From: Phyllobacterium myrsinacearum
GTDB taxonomy: Bacteria; Pseudomonadota; Alphaproteobacteria; Rhizobiales; Rhizobiaceae
Direction of reading: 5' to 3'
Length of the DNA stretch: 64,000 nt
Assembly: GCF_014138285.1 (NCBI RefSeq)
Contig: NZ_JACGXN010000016.1
Coordinates: forward strand, 1-64,000
The notes beneath the pieces were generated by a model. That model was not told the DNA's origin and searched no databases. It saw only the letters and a list, made by a program, of their open reading frames with translations. Shown here piece after piece: positions 23,619 to 30,406 of this stretch; position 1 is the first letter of the stretch, and the number at the start of each line of letters is the position of its first letter. Both the position numbers and the translations under genes were made by a program.

Positions 23619-23878
23619 GCCCGGCTGAAAGAAGCGCCGACACACATACGGTAATGCTGCCATTTGGAGCAAAGTCCGATAGTCGCCCATCCGTCAGGAT
23701 TATCTGGGTGAGATCTTCTCAAACGTATGCCTCACATTGTCCGGCTCGACCGGCAGCAGGTGTTGTTACGGAACTAACCCGCTTGATTGCTCACGATCCG
23801 CACCCTTCGTTGACCTGCACCTGCGGCAGGACTCAATGGGCACTGTCAACTCGGTGCGCGATCAATGAACAATCGTGA
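23615..23878 (+). CDS. hypothetical protein, 87 aa
   Basis: ATGA-coupled to the short frame before it and followed by a terminator, which together favour a real gene. It contains a single TCTCGRTQW motif. No family recognised. Confidence 0.5.
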   Translation: MSPAERSADTHTVMLPFGAKSDSRPSVRIIWVRSSQTYASHCPARPAAGVVTELTRLIAHDPHPSLTCTCGRTQWALSTRCAINEQS

Positions 23879-23895
23879 AGACAGATATAACCAGG

Positions 23896-23917
23896 AACGC
23901 GCTACGGCGCGTTTTCT
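23896..23917 (+). terminator. short terminator
   Basis: Stem ACGCGC/GCGCGT, loop TACG, TTTT tail. Confidence 0.7.
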
Positions 23918-24043
23918 CGTATCTGCACGCAGCCATGGCTGACCTTGGGCGAATCCCATGGCGGCCGGCGGATTAGCGATTTTGTCACTTGCATCAATTA
24001 GGCACATCATTGAATCCTAACCTCAGCTAGTGGGAGATAATCA

Positions 24044-24427
24044 ATGCCTGAGCTTACACCACCTTTCGGACTAACCCGTCTCGAAGGCGAATACATGGGC
24101 GACTTCAGTTCTCGATATGTGGAGTTCTTTAAAGAAGCTGTAGAGGACGCCCATAATCACCATGATATCGTCTCGCTCGTCTACACCGAGGATACTGCGA
24201 TGGCCCACGGCGGATCATCGCCGGATTTCTTTAACGAGAGATTCTTCGAGTTGGGTGCGCATCGCTACAACGATCCGATTTTGCTTCTGCTTGCTGACAG
24301 GGTGATCTTCCGAACCGAATATTATCCAGAGCGCGTAGTCGTAGATCGCTCAATCGGGTTCATTTCCCCTGAATTCGAGAACTTCGCCACCCGGCCCGAG
24401 GATGACTTGGAACTCTCTCAGGACTAG
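24044..24427 (+). CDS. hypothetical protein, 127 aa
   Basis: GGGAGA box before the ATG. Acidic soluble protein; not recognised. No phage motif lies directly upstream. Confidence 0.65.
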   Translation: MPELTPPFGLTRLEGEYMGDFSSRYVEFFKEAVEDAHNHHDIVSLVYTEDTAMAHGGSSPDFFNERFFELGAHRYNDPILLLLADRVIFRTEYYPERVVVDRSIGFISPEFENFATRPEDDLELSQD

Positions 24428-24491
24428 TTCCAGCGCAACCTTTTCCTGATCCACCCGTTAGACTCGCCTTAAGCACCGAGTGAGGCGAGTC

Positions 24492-24803
24492 ATGATGGAC
24501 TATGCGGTAAAGGAAGTCGCCGTTGAAACAGCTCAGATTGGCCGTATGCGCGTTTTAGCGAGCGTGGGCGACTTGGCAAGGTATTTGCTGGAGGAATGGC
24601 CTGACGACGCGGGAGAGAAGCACAGGGCAGCGCGAGAAGCCTGTCTTGAAGCGCTTGCGGGCAAAATCTCTCCGGGCGTCGCGAGGATCGCATTTCTAGA
24701 GGCGGCCGAACAGGACAACGTATGGACCATGGCAACCCAGAGACCTGAATCGACCGGCAAGGTTGAGCACAGATTCAAGCGCCGTGGCGCATATCGCCGC
24801 TAA
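24492..24803 (+). CDS. DUF982 protein
   Basis: 103 residues with the DUF982 pattern: VGDLARYLLEEWPDDAGEKH, then REACLEALAGKISPGVARIA and FLEAA. DUF982 is nearly confined to Rhizobiales and related alphaproteobacteria, so this gene is one of the better host clues. Function unknown. Its last 4 bases overlap the convergent SRAP gene. Confidence 0.8.
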   Translation: MMDYAVKEVAVETAQIGRMRVLASVGDLARYLLEEWPDDAGEKHRAAREACLEALAGKISPGVARIAFLEAAEQDNVWTMATQRPESTGKVEHRFKRRGAYRR

Positions 24804-25438
24804 TTCACAATCAACAGCGTGTCGTCGGGAAGCGGCTTCTGTAATTGGAGAGCCTCTTTGAAGGGTGCGGTCATCCAATGATCGACCTCCTCTGGTGTGC
24901 GCAAGATCACCGGCATTGCCTTTGGATGAATCGGCTTGACGACATTGTTTGGATCAGTCGTGAGAAAGCCAAACAGGGTGAAATCACCAGGCCCATCTTT
25001 GACGCGCCTCACGCCGGTCCACTGTGTCCACATACCGGCAAAGAAGAACAGCGGCTTGGTCTGATCCAGGGCGAAGAACACATTGGGCGTCTTTCCCGCC
25101 TCATCCTTGTAAGGGGCCGGCTCAGCAAAGCTGGTCACGGGCACGACGCACCGGTTTTCAAGCCCGTGATATTGTCTCCACCAAGGAAAATGTGAATTGC
25201 GGATATTTGACTGACCGGGATCGTAGTTCTTGCCGACCAGATGCTTAGGATCCGTGGGCAGCCCAAATTGCATAGTCGCCATCTCTCGCACACCATCGGT
25301 GCCATTACGGACGATAGGGGCAAAGGAGTTCTTGTAGACGTTGATATCGGGCTCAAGGTTGCGAGAGATATCTCGCAGAGCGCGAGTGAACAGAGTGATC
25401 TCCGCCTGATTGCTCGCCAGCTTAAAGTAGTTGCACAT
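24800..25438 (-). CDS. SRAP protein (HMCES/YedK family)
   Basis: Start at 25438 exposes Cys2 (MCNYFKLAS), the residue that forms a covalent link to abasic sites in single-stranded DNA. Other family marks are CVVPVTSFAEP with the Glu and IHPKAMPVIL with the His. SRAP proteins shield abasic sites and, in some systems, work with the SOS response. At 212 residues it is complete. A GTTC-N7-GTTC box lies 34 bases upstream of its ATG. Confidence 0.9.
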   Translation of the reverse strand: MCNYFKLASNQAEITLFTRALRDISRNLEPDINVYKNSFAPIVRNGTDGVREMATMQFGLPTDPKHLVGKNYDPGQSNIRNSHFPWWRQYHGLENRCVVPVTSFAEPAPYKDEAGKTPNVFFALDQTKPLFFFAGMWTQWTGVRRVKDGPGDFTLFGFLTTDPNNVVKPIHPKAMPVILRTPEEVDHWMTAPFKEALQLQKPLPDDTLLIVN

Positions 25439-25472
25439 CGACGTTCGCCTTCTTGACTCTTTTCCTAAATGA

Positions 25473-25487
25473 GAACAAATAAGGAAC
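25473..25487 (-). promoter_or_regulatory. LexA-type SOS box
   Basis: On the minus strand GTTC-CTTATTT-GTTC, the alphaproteobacterial LexA consensus GTTC-N7-GTTC. It sits between the divergent SRAP gene (34 bases from its ATG) and the gene at 25513 (25 bases), so it may control both. Confidence 0.7.
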
Positions 25488-25512
25488 ATATTCCGTTTTG
25501 AGCGTCAAGGAT

Positions 25513-25761
25513 ATGTCCGGACCTAAGCATTTACGCCTCGTTGCCGACGTCACCAAGTTCTCCGATTTGGACAGCTGGGAGCATCTCTATGCCTATTGCC
25601 CAGACTGTTTCAGGAAGATGCGTCTGGATAAAAATCGCCTCGGAAGAAAATATGGTTTTCACGCGAGGATCAATACGCTCAGAAAGTTCCTCGCATGCAA
25701 AAATGTGAATTGCAAAAACAAGGTGGGCAACGTGTTTGGCACCGCCAATGAGGCTCGTTAG
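25513..25761 (+). CDS. zinc-ribbon-like protein, 82 aa
   Basis: AAGGA before the ATG. CPDC (residues 29-32) and CKNVNCKNK near the end give two Cys pairs about 40 residues apart, so a zinc ribbon is likely. The basic stretch between them could touch nucleic acid. Divergent from the SRAP gene across the SOS box. Confidence 0.7.
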   Translation: MSGPKHLRLVADVTKFSDLDSWEHLYAYCPDCFRKMRLDKNRLGRKYGFHARINTLRKFLACKNVNCKNKVGNVFGTANEAR

Positions 25762-26099
25762 GGCTTCGAACAGAATGCCTCTGTCAATGCTTTGTTGACG
25801 AGAAACCCACCAGGCTCGTGACGTTTGTCAGGATTGTTCTTCAGATACTTTGTCACAACATCCGCTACCTGCTCGCCGCTGATAGGGCTTAAAAGACACG
25901 GCTCTTTCTTTGAAAGCAAACGGATCACATCGAACGAGTCTGCAGATCCCTGCGTATAACCTAGACAGAGAATGTATTCGTCCTTCGTATTATCCTTGCA
26001 TACATTATAGAGATCGTTGCCATTATAGAAACCCGCATGTGCGGAGTTCACACTCGCAGCGCACGCAATCGCAAACAATGCAATTCTCCAGATTCTCAT
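25758..26099 (-). CDS. Rap1a/Tai-family secreted protein
   Basis: 113 residues. Signal peptide MRIWRIALFAIACAASVNSA followed by the Rap1a pattern: FYNGNDLYNVCKD, CLGYTQGSADSF, a Cys before SPISGEQVADVVTKYL, and ALTEAFCS. Members of this family include immunity proteins against amidase effectors of type VI secretion; many in Rhizobiales have no known partner. Export to the periplasm is expected. GGGTGGGG before the ATG acts as ribosome-binding site. Confidence 0.75.
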   Translation of the reverse strand: MRIWRIALFAIACAASVNSAHAGFYNGNDLYNVCKDNTKDEYILCLGYTQGSADSFDVIRLLSKKEPCLLSPISGEQVADVVTKYLKNNPDKRHEPGGFLVNKALTEAFCSKP

Positions 26100-26141
26100 A
26101 GCCCCACCCTTCCCCAAGATTCAGTCACATTCTAGTGCAAC

Positions 26142-26393
26142 CTAAATATCAATATCATTCAGCATCAGTTCGTAGGCAGTGGAAAGACGTCTGATCGCAA
26201 GTTGAACCTCCTCCTGACCCCAGCCTGCAGCCTTCGCCTCGCTTACCAAATCGTTCCGGAGATAAGTCTCCCAGAAGATCGTCAGATCCACATTCGCAAG
26301 ATACTCGAAGAACCGCGGCTCGATCGCCTCCTCGCAATCGATGTCACGATCGGGATATGGCTCCGTTCGCTTAGGTGGCGTTACCAGAACCAT
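26142..26393 (-). CDS. hypothetical protein, 83 aa
   Basis: Start at 26393 chosen because GGAGGAAGG lies just upstream; longer frames would run through a repeat element. Acidic and helical, no family recognised. It is upstream of the Rap1a gene on the same strand. Confidence 0.6.
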   Translation of the reverse strand: MVLVTPPKRTEPYPDRDIDCEEAIEPRFFEYLANVDLTIFWETYLRNDLVSEAKAAGWGQEEVQLAIRRLSTAYELMLNDIDI

Positions 26394-26425
26394 ATGAGCG
26401 GTCCTTCCTCCAACAGGCATTTTGT

Positions 26426-26442
26426 CAACATCGCGTAACATT
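26426..26442 (-). repeat. ATGTTACGCGATGTTG repeat, copy 1
   Basis: Minus-strand AATGTTACGCGATGTTG followed by ACAAAA. Copies 2 and 3 at 26527 and 26582. Confidence 0.6.
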
Positions 26443-26526
26443 GGGTAACGTTCTACCACACAAATGGCACGCGAAGTTGTCAAAACTGTAAGCTCACCAA
26501 GTCAAAATAGGTAAATTTGATACGTG

Positions 26527-26543
26527 ATGTTTACGTGATGTTG
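26527..26543 (+). repeat. ATGTTACGCGATGTTG repeat, copy 2
   Basis: Plus-strand ATGTTTACGTGATGTTG followed by ACAAAA, as in copy 1 but in the opposite direction. Confidence 0.6.
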
Positions 26544-26581
26544 ACAAAACCATCCCCAAAACCGGTTTTTCGGCAATCTGA

Positions 26582-26598
26582 CAACATAGCGTAACATT
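26582..26598 (-). repeat. ATGTTACGCGATGTTG repeat, copy 3
   Basis: Minus-strand AATGTTACGCTATGTTG, one base different from copy 1. Confidence 0.6.
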
Positions 26599-27137
26599 TC
26601 CGGCAAGCTCTACAGAAGCTCACAGAGAGCGGCCATCAGCTAAGACGAACGAGACAACAGATCGGCAGCACGGAATACACTCAGAACTAAACCTCGAGCG
26701 AAACAGCGCAGCATACGCACCACAGAGAAAAGCTAGACCAGCGCTGCTCGGAAACATATTCGAACCAAGGCTCACTATTCGCACCAGAGCATAGAGGTCA
26801 GATATACGCATGAGCGTCTACAGAAGAGACAGAGAGGCTGCGATCAGACCTATAGAGAGCACAAAGGTCGTATAGATGCATTAGAGCAGAGAGAGGGTGG
26901 ATAGACGGCTGAAAGTGAGTGCTGAGGAACGGTTGGCGCCGCGCCATCGTTGCCTCTCACCAAACCGAACCGCCCTACCCTTCTGCCATGGCGATCCACA
27001 ACTTACCTGCACACACCATTTTCAACCCGATCGAGCCTCTGCTACAACACAGATGCAGACGTTCACTGCACACGGCGCGATTTCTTACGCGCCTCTTTCT
27101 AGTGTGTTGCATGGCACGTTGAACGCGTGCACGACTT
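26599..27137 (+). other. gene-free, T-poor block (possible non-coding RNA)
   Basis: No credible gene on either strand. From about 26600 to 26930 T is only 10-13 percent on the plus strand and CAGAGA-type motifs recur (26622, 26722, 26829, 26886). The block is followed by an orphan plus-strand terminator at 27138, which suggests that it is transcribed. Confidence 0.4.
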
Positions 27138-27173
27138 GAGGCGGTGTCTTTGCGGATGCCGCCTCACCTTTTC
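27138..27173 (+). terminator. orphan terminator
   Basis: Stem GAGGCGG/CCGCCTC with a 14-base loop, then CTTTTC. No coding gene precedes it. Confidence 0.6.
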
Positions 27174-27270
27174 GCCAGGTCGATGCCGTTTTCAGGAACC
27201 GAGCGCGTGTCTTGTCCGGAGATCCAGAAACCATGGGTTGCTCCGGAACCTTCTTTCCCTTTCACACAAT

Positions 27271-27331
27271 TCGCCTTGCTTCGTCTATTACGTATATCTT
27301 TAGGTAGTAGAATATAGACGAACGATGGCGA
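27271..27331. repeat. long inverted-repeat element D, copy 1
   Basis: TTCGTCTAT (27280) and ATAGACGAA (27314) with an AT-rich centre containing ACGTATAT; outer CGCC/GGCG arms. A related element lies at 44971-45049. Confidence 0.6.
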
Positions 27332-27556
27332 AGGGAGAAAACGGGAAACCATGGACTCCGGCTCTGAACCGCGGCGTTCCAAGGTCTACCAAGGTCAACC
27401 GCGGCGGATCCCTGCGGTGCCAGTGTATTCCTTGCCGTTCCGCGTCGTCACTTGCCTATACTAGCCAGTATTATGCCAGCATTCCGTGCGATATTGTTTG
27501 AACATCGAAAGCAATCAAGCATTTCGAACAAGCAAACACACATAAGGAATACTGAC

Positions 27557-28321
27557 ATGCCCCGTAAGAATTCAAAGAATACACCCGCCGTTGAAACTGT
27601 TACTGTTGAGGAAGAGTCCGTGCTTGTGCAGGCACTTGCCGAGATCGAGTCCGATACAATCGAGGCATCGGCCGAGACCGCTGAGCCGGACGTGAAGCCC
27701 ACCTATCAGACCATTTTTGAGACCTTCGCCCAGGATGAGGCGAGCATCAACCAGACACGCATCGAGGTTGCCAATGCCTTTGATGAGCGTTCAGCCTTTC
27801 AGAAGGCGAAGAACCCGGACAATGAGAACATCCAGAAGACGCTGGCCAAGGGCCGCGCCAAGATGATCGAAGGAGCCAAGGTCGCTGGCCTGCTCTCTTC
27901 CGGCATCTCCTCAGGCTTCATCAACCGATCTGTGTCTGACGGCGAGCGCTTCAACGTCTACGCCGTCGATAAGATGATCGATATCATCAACGCACTCAAT
28001 ACCGGCTCCGAGCTGTCAAATGCCATCAACAATGCGATCTGCCGGTCGCTGTTCCGCTTCAAGAATGCCGGCGAGAAGTTCACGACGGAAATGGCGCTCG
28101 GCGCAACGTCCGACAAGATCCGCATTCAAGGCACTCTGCACAAGATGCTGGTTCGCCATACTGTCTCGGCCAACACTGCGCCGACACAGAAGTCATCCAC
28201 GATCGTCGCCCTGGAGACGCTCGGTATCATCCGCAACGCCGGCACTGGAAAAGCTGCGATCTACGAGGTGCTCGACACACCGCAGGCGCGCCGTTTGGAA
28301 GAGGTGTTGATGGCAGCATAA
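27557..28321 (+). CDS. putative winged-helix protein, paralog family (member 2)
   Basis: Start at 27557 has AAGGA upstream and follows a promoter-like TTGCCG-TATACT region that overlaps the longer frame. The 254-residue product has an acidic N-terminus, a helical middle (GFINRSVSDGERFNVYAVDK) and a C-terminal winged-helix-like part (TIVALETLGIIRNAGTGKAA). The middle matches the Gly/Pro/Trp-free protein at 29828-30406 (AFINKQQNATNFFDMKAIDR). Function unknown. It is alone between a promoter and a strong terminator, so it may be highly expressed. Confidence 0.75.
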   Translation: MPRKNSKNTPAVETVTVEEESVLVQALAEIESDTIEASAETAEPDVKPTYQTIFETFAQDEASINQTRIEVANAFDERSAFQKAKNPDNENIQKTLAKGRAKMIEGAKVAGLLSSGISSGFINRSVSDGERFNVYAVDKMIDIINALNTGSELSNAINNAICRSLFRFKNAGEKFTTEMALGATSDKIRIQGTLHKMLVRHTVSANTAPTQKSSTIVALETLGIIRNAGTGKAAIYEVLDTPQARRLEEVLMAA

Positions 28322-28349
28322 CAGAGCAGAGCATGGAAGATTGATGAAG

Positions 28350-28378
28350 GAGACGGTTGAGGGACCGTCTCTTTTTTT
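28350..28378 (+). terminator. strong terminator
   Basis: 8-bp stem GAGACGGT/ACCGTCTC, 6-base loop, seven T. Confidence 0.92.
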
Positions 28379-28598
28379 CTTTGGATCAGGGCTGCCTTGG
28401 TATGCCGAGGCGGAATTAGGAACCGGTGGGCTCCATGGGAGCCGGCGTCAGGAATGGCTTGCTATTCCCTGATGATGATCCGGGAAGGCGATCCAATGCC
28501 CGGACCATGGCAAACCCGTCCCCAGGGCTGAACCGCATCGCTCTCATTGCCAGGACTTACCGTTCGATCACCTTCGTGCATTCGTTACACTCAGAATA
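28379..28598. other. intergenic spacer with hairpin E
   Basis: No gene seen. Hairpin GCCTTGG-TATG-CCGAGGC at 28394-28411, whose loop and shape recur at 28869 and 29456, and a CCATGG-containing stretch. Confidence 0.45.
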
Positions 28599-28622
28599 GA
28601 CGAAAACACGAAAGGACGAATT
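28599..28622 (+). repeat. octamer array B3
   Basis: GACGAAAA, CACGAAAG, GACGAATT in phase, ending 2 bases before an ATG. The AAAGGA inside it also serves as ribosome-binding site. Confidence 0.75.
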
Positions 28623-28624
28623 GA

Positions 28625-28819
28625 ATGCGCGACACCATGACAATCCGCGATTTGGAGAGGCAGTTCATGATCGACACCAGGTCCAAGACGAACCAGGCAC
28701 AGTCCAGTGAGGATGAGGCGTTCACCATCGATGGCAAGGATCTGCTCGCAGCCTTTGCCATCGCCTCCTTCATTTCCGCCGTCGCATTCATCTCCTGGAT
28801 GACCATCTACGCATTCTAG
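28625..28819 (+). CDS. membrane protein, 64 aa
   Basis: N-terminal 38 residues soluble and charged, C-terminal transmembrane segment (LLAAFAIASFISAVAFISWM). A tail-anchored inner-membrane protein. Directly behind octamer array B3 and before a long hairpin. Function unknown. Confidence 0.7.
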   Translation: MRDTMTIRDLERQFMIDTRSKTNQAQSSEDEAFTIDGKDLLAAFAIASFISAVAFISWMTIYAF

Positions 28820-28825
28820 GCAACA

Positions 28826-28855
28826 AGCCAATCGCAGCGTGGGCTGCGATTGGCT
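28826..28855 (+). terminator. 12-bp hairpin without U-tract
   Basis: AGCCAATCGCAG/CTGCGATTGGCT with a 6-base loop. It may be a processing or weak termination site. Hairpin E copy 2 (GCCTCGG-TATG-CCAAGGC) follows at 28869-28886. Confidence 0.6.
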
Positions 28856-29008
28856 TCGCACTGACCTAGCCTCGGTATGCCAAGGCACGAGGCCCCTTCC
28901 CTCTCCATGGGCTCGCCATGGCGTCAGTGCCGGTCCCTTCCCTCGTCACTTAACCTGAACAAGCCGTCCGACATCCATCAGGGCATTTGCGAATCTGTTC
29001 TTGTCGAA

Positions 29009-29040
29009 AACGACTTAACGAAATGACGAAAGGACGACTC
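29009..29040 (+). repeat. octamer array B4
   Basis: AACGACTT, AACGAAAT, GACGAAAG, GACGACTC in phase, ending 2 bases before an ATG. The first 17 bases are identical to array B8 at 32915. Confidence 0.8.
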
Positions 29041-29042
29041 AA

Positions 29043-29390
29043 ATGGCAAATCTTCTCAAGCGCGTATTCTCTCCGGCGGTTCGCAAGGCCGCAGAGGCAC
29101 TCGAGCACGCTCTGGCGCTGTCGGACTATACGCAGCAGGCGAAGATGTCGGCTGAGGAGGGCCTGAATACGCAAAAGGCAATCAATGACACAATCAAGCG
29201 TTATGCCGCGCAGCTGAAGGGCATCGGTCTTATGACGCCGGAGGAAGTCTCGACGGAGATTCAGGCATGTCTCGATCAGATGCGGCTCGAGCGTGCGAAA
29301 TCGCTCAAGGCAAAGCGCGAGGCCTGGGAGCGTCGCCAGGAGGAACGCGCGGCACTCAAGCGTGACTATCCGGAACTGGCACAGATCTAG
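29043..29390 (+). CDS. hypothetical helical protein, 115 aa
   Basis: Mostly charged helix, with a basic coiled-coil end (KAKREAWERRQEERAALKRD). Expressed behind octamer array B4. No family recognised. Confidence 0.7.
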   Translation: MANLLKRVFSPAVRKAAEALEHALALSDYTQQAKMSAEEGLNTQKAINDTIKRYAAQLKGIGLMTPEEVSTEIQACLDQMRLERAKSLKAKREAWERRQEERAALKRDYPELAQI

Positions 29391-29415
29391 ACTGGGCGGA
29401 ACTGTTAGGATCAAC

Positions 29416-29441
29416 AGGGCGTCTCGCAAGGGGCGCCTTTT
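29416..29441 (+). terminator. weak terminator
   Basis: AGGGCG/CGCCTT stem (one wobble), 12-base loop, TTTT. Hairpin E copy 3 (TTGG-CGTG-CCAA) follows at 29456. Confidence 0.5.
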
Positions 29442-29583
29442 GTCTGGGGACTGGGTTGGCGTGCCAAGGCACGGTAGTTTGGGGAACGGGGCCATATTCA
29501 GGCATGGGCAGCTAGAACGCCTTGGCAGACCATCCTCCGCCGCCTCCCGCGCCAGGCGCCTTGAAATGCGCCATTTTCGCGCG

Positions 29584-29608
29584 AAAAGCGCGCTACAAGT
29601 AGCGCGCT
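29584..29608 (-). terminator. terminator containing a stop codon
   Basis: 10-bp stem AGCGCGCTAC/GTAGCGCGCT with a 2-base loop and TTTT on the minus strand. The TAG stop of the gene at 29593 is inside the stem. Confidence 0.85.
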
Positions 29609-29772
29609 AGTGCTTCAAGCGTATAGTTTGCATCGTCTCGCGTCTCGCGAATTGCATCTCTAAAGACGTTGCAGTCTGTTGTAGTATCGACTTCGATCAG
29701 TTCGCTTGCTGCATTGTCATACGCATGTGCTTGCGCGCTCAATACGTGTTTCTTCACTTTGTTCTTTTTCAT
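29593..29772 (-). CDS. 59-aa protein without Gly, Pro or Trp
   Basis: Product begins MKKNKVKKHVLSAQAHAYDN and ends TLEALARYL. It contains no Gly, Pro or Trp, as the GG/CC-free DNA demands. Its leader GAGAAACATCATG is identical to that of the upstream island gene. The reading frame is confirmed by the terminator that overlaps its stop. Basic N-terminus, acidic middle, helical. No family recognised. Confidence 0.75.
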   Translation of the reverse strand: MKKNKVKKHVLSAQAHAYDNAASELIEVDTTTDCNVFRDAIRETRDDANYTLEALARYL

Positions 29773-29810
29773 GATGTTTCTCGCAAGTGTGATCGACTAG
29801 CATTCGCGCT

Positions 29811-29832
29811 AGTCAATCAATTTTGATTTACT
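29811..29832. promoter_or_regulatory. palindrome A, copy 10
   Basis: AGTCAATCA and TGATTTACT arms; lies between the two island genes, 39 bases before the minus-strand ATG at 29772 and within a few bases of the other gene's stop. Confidence 0.65.
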
Positions 29833-30406
29833 TTGTTTCGATAACAGAACGAAGCTTCTGCACAATTGTGCTATCTGCATTGAGCTTATATGTGTGCTTC
29901 GAAACGAGAATGATCATGTTGAGCGCTTGCAGCGACTTCAATGACATTTCAGCTTGACGCTTTGCAGCCTCAAGCATCTGCTCGCGACGTGAAATATACT
30001 GCTCATGATCTTTAGCGATTGCAAAACGCTTGTCTTTCGCGCTTGTGCAGCTTGCACATGCATCATTGAGCGTCATGTGCTTGTCAGCATCAAACAGCTT
30101 GCACGCTGTCATGAATACAGTGCGCGCATTGTCAGTGAACTTGTCTAGTGAAAGCGACTTAAGCGCGACTTGCAGATAAACGGTAGTGCGATCAATCGCT
30201 TTCATGTCGAAGAAATTCGTCGCGTTCTGCTGCTTGTTGATGAATGCAGCATCGATTGCGTTTTCTTCAAGTATTTCTGCGATAGCTGCTTGCTGAAAAT
30301 AAGCATAATTCTTTTTGAGCTTAGCAAGTGTTGCACTGCAAGCTTTGTCTTGCTCGCGTTCAATACGTGCTGCGAACATGTCTGCGATTGCGTTAGTCTG
30401 TGTCAT
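29828..30406 (-). CDS. 192-aa protein without Gly, Pro or Trp, paralog family (member 3)
   Basis: Alanine-, lysine- and glutamine-rich helical protein with a CASCTS motif and no Gly, Pro or Trp. By eye it aligns with the proteins at 4898 (end KLNADSTIVQKLRSVI against KLTLNANSVIASKLRDIL) and 27557 (AFINKQQ against GFINRSV). Those paralogs have normal composition, so this copy looks recoded to avoid GG and CC. The leader AGAGAAACATCATG has no GGAG-type ribosome-binding site. A promoter-like TTTACA and TTATAG lie 60-90 bases upstream on the minus strand. Function unknown. Confidence 0.8.
   Translation of the reverse strand: MTQTNAIADMFAARIEREQDKACSATLAKLKKNYAYFQQAAIAEILEENAIDAAFINKQQNATNFFDMKAIDRTTVYLQVALKSLSLDKFTDNARTVFMTACKLFDADKHMTLNDACASCTSAKDKRFAIAKDHEQYISRREQMLEAAKRQAEMSLKSLQALNMIILVSKHTYKLNADSTIVQKLRSVIETK

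Noticed and set aside
26620-26811. Minus-strand 63-codon frame in the T-poor block
   Set aside because: Its hydrophobic look follows from the U-rich complement of T-poor DNA; no ribosome-binding site is present.
26897-27139. Plus-strand 80-codon frame before the orphan terminator
   Set aside because: GTG start without ribosome-binding site and an amino-acid mix without plausible fold; the terminator fits a non-coding transcript as well.
27164-27382. Minus-strand 72-codon frame across inverted-repeat element D
   Set aside because: It runs through a long hairpin element and has no start context.
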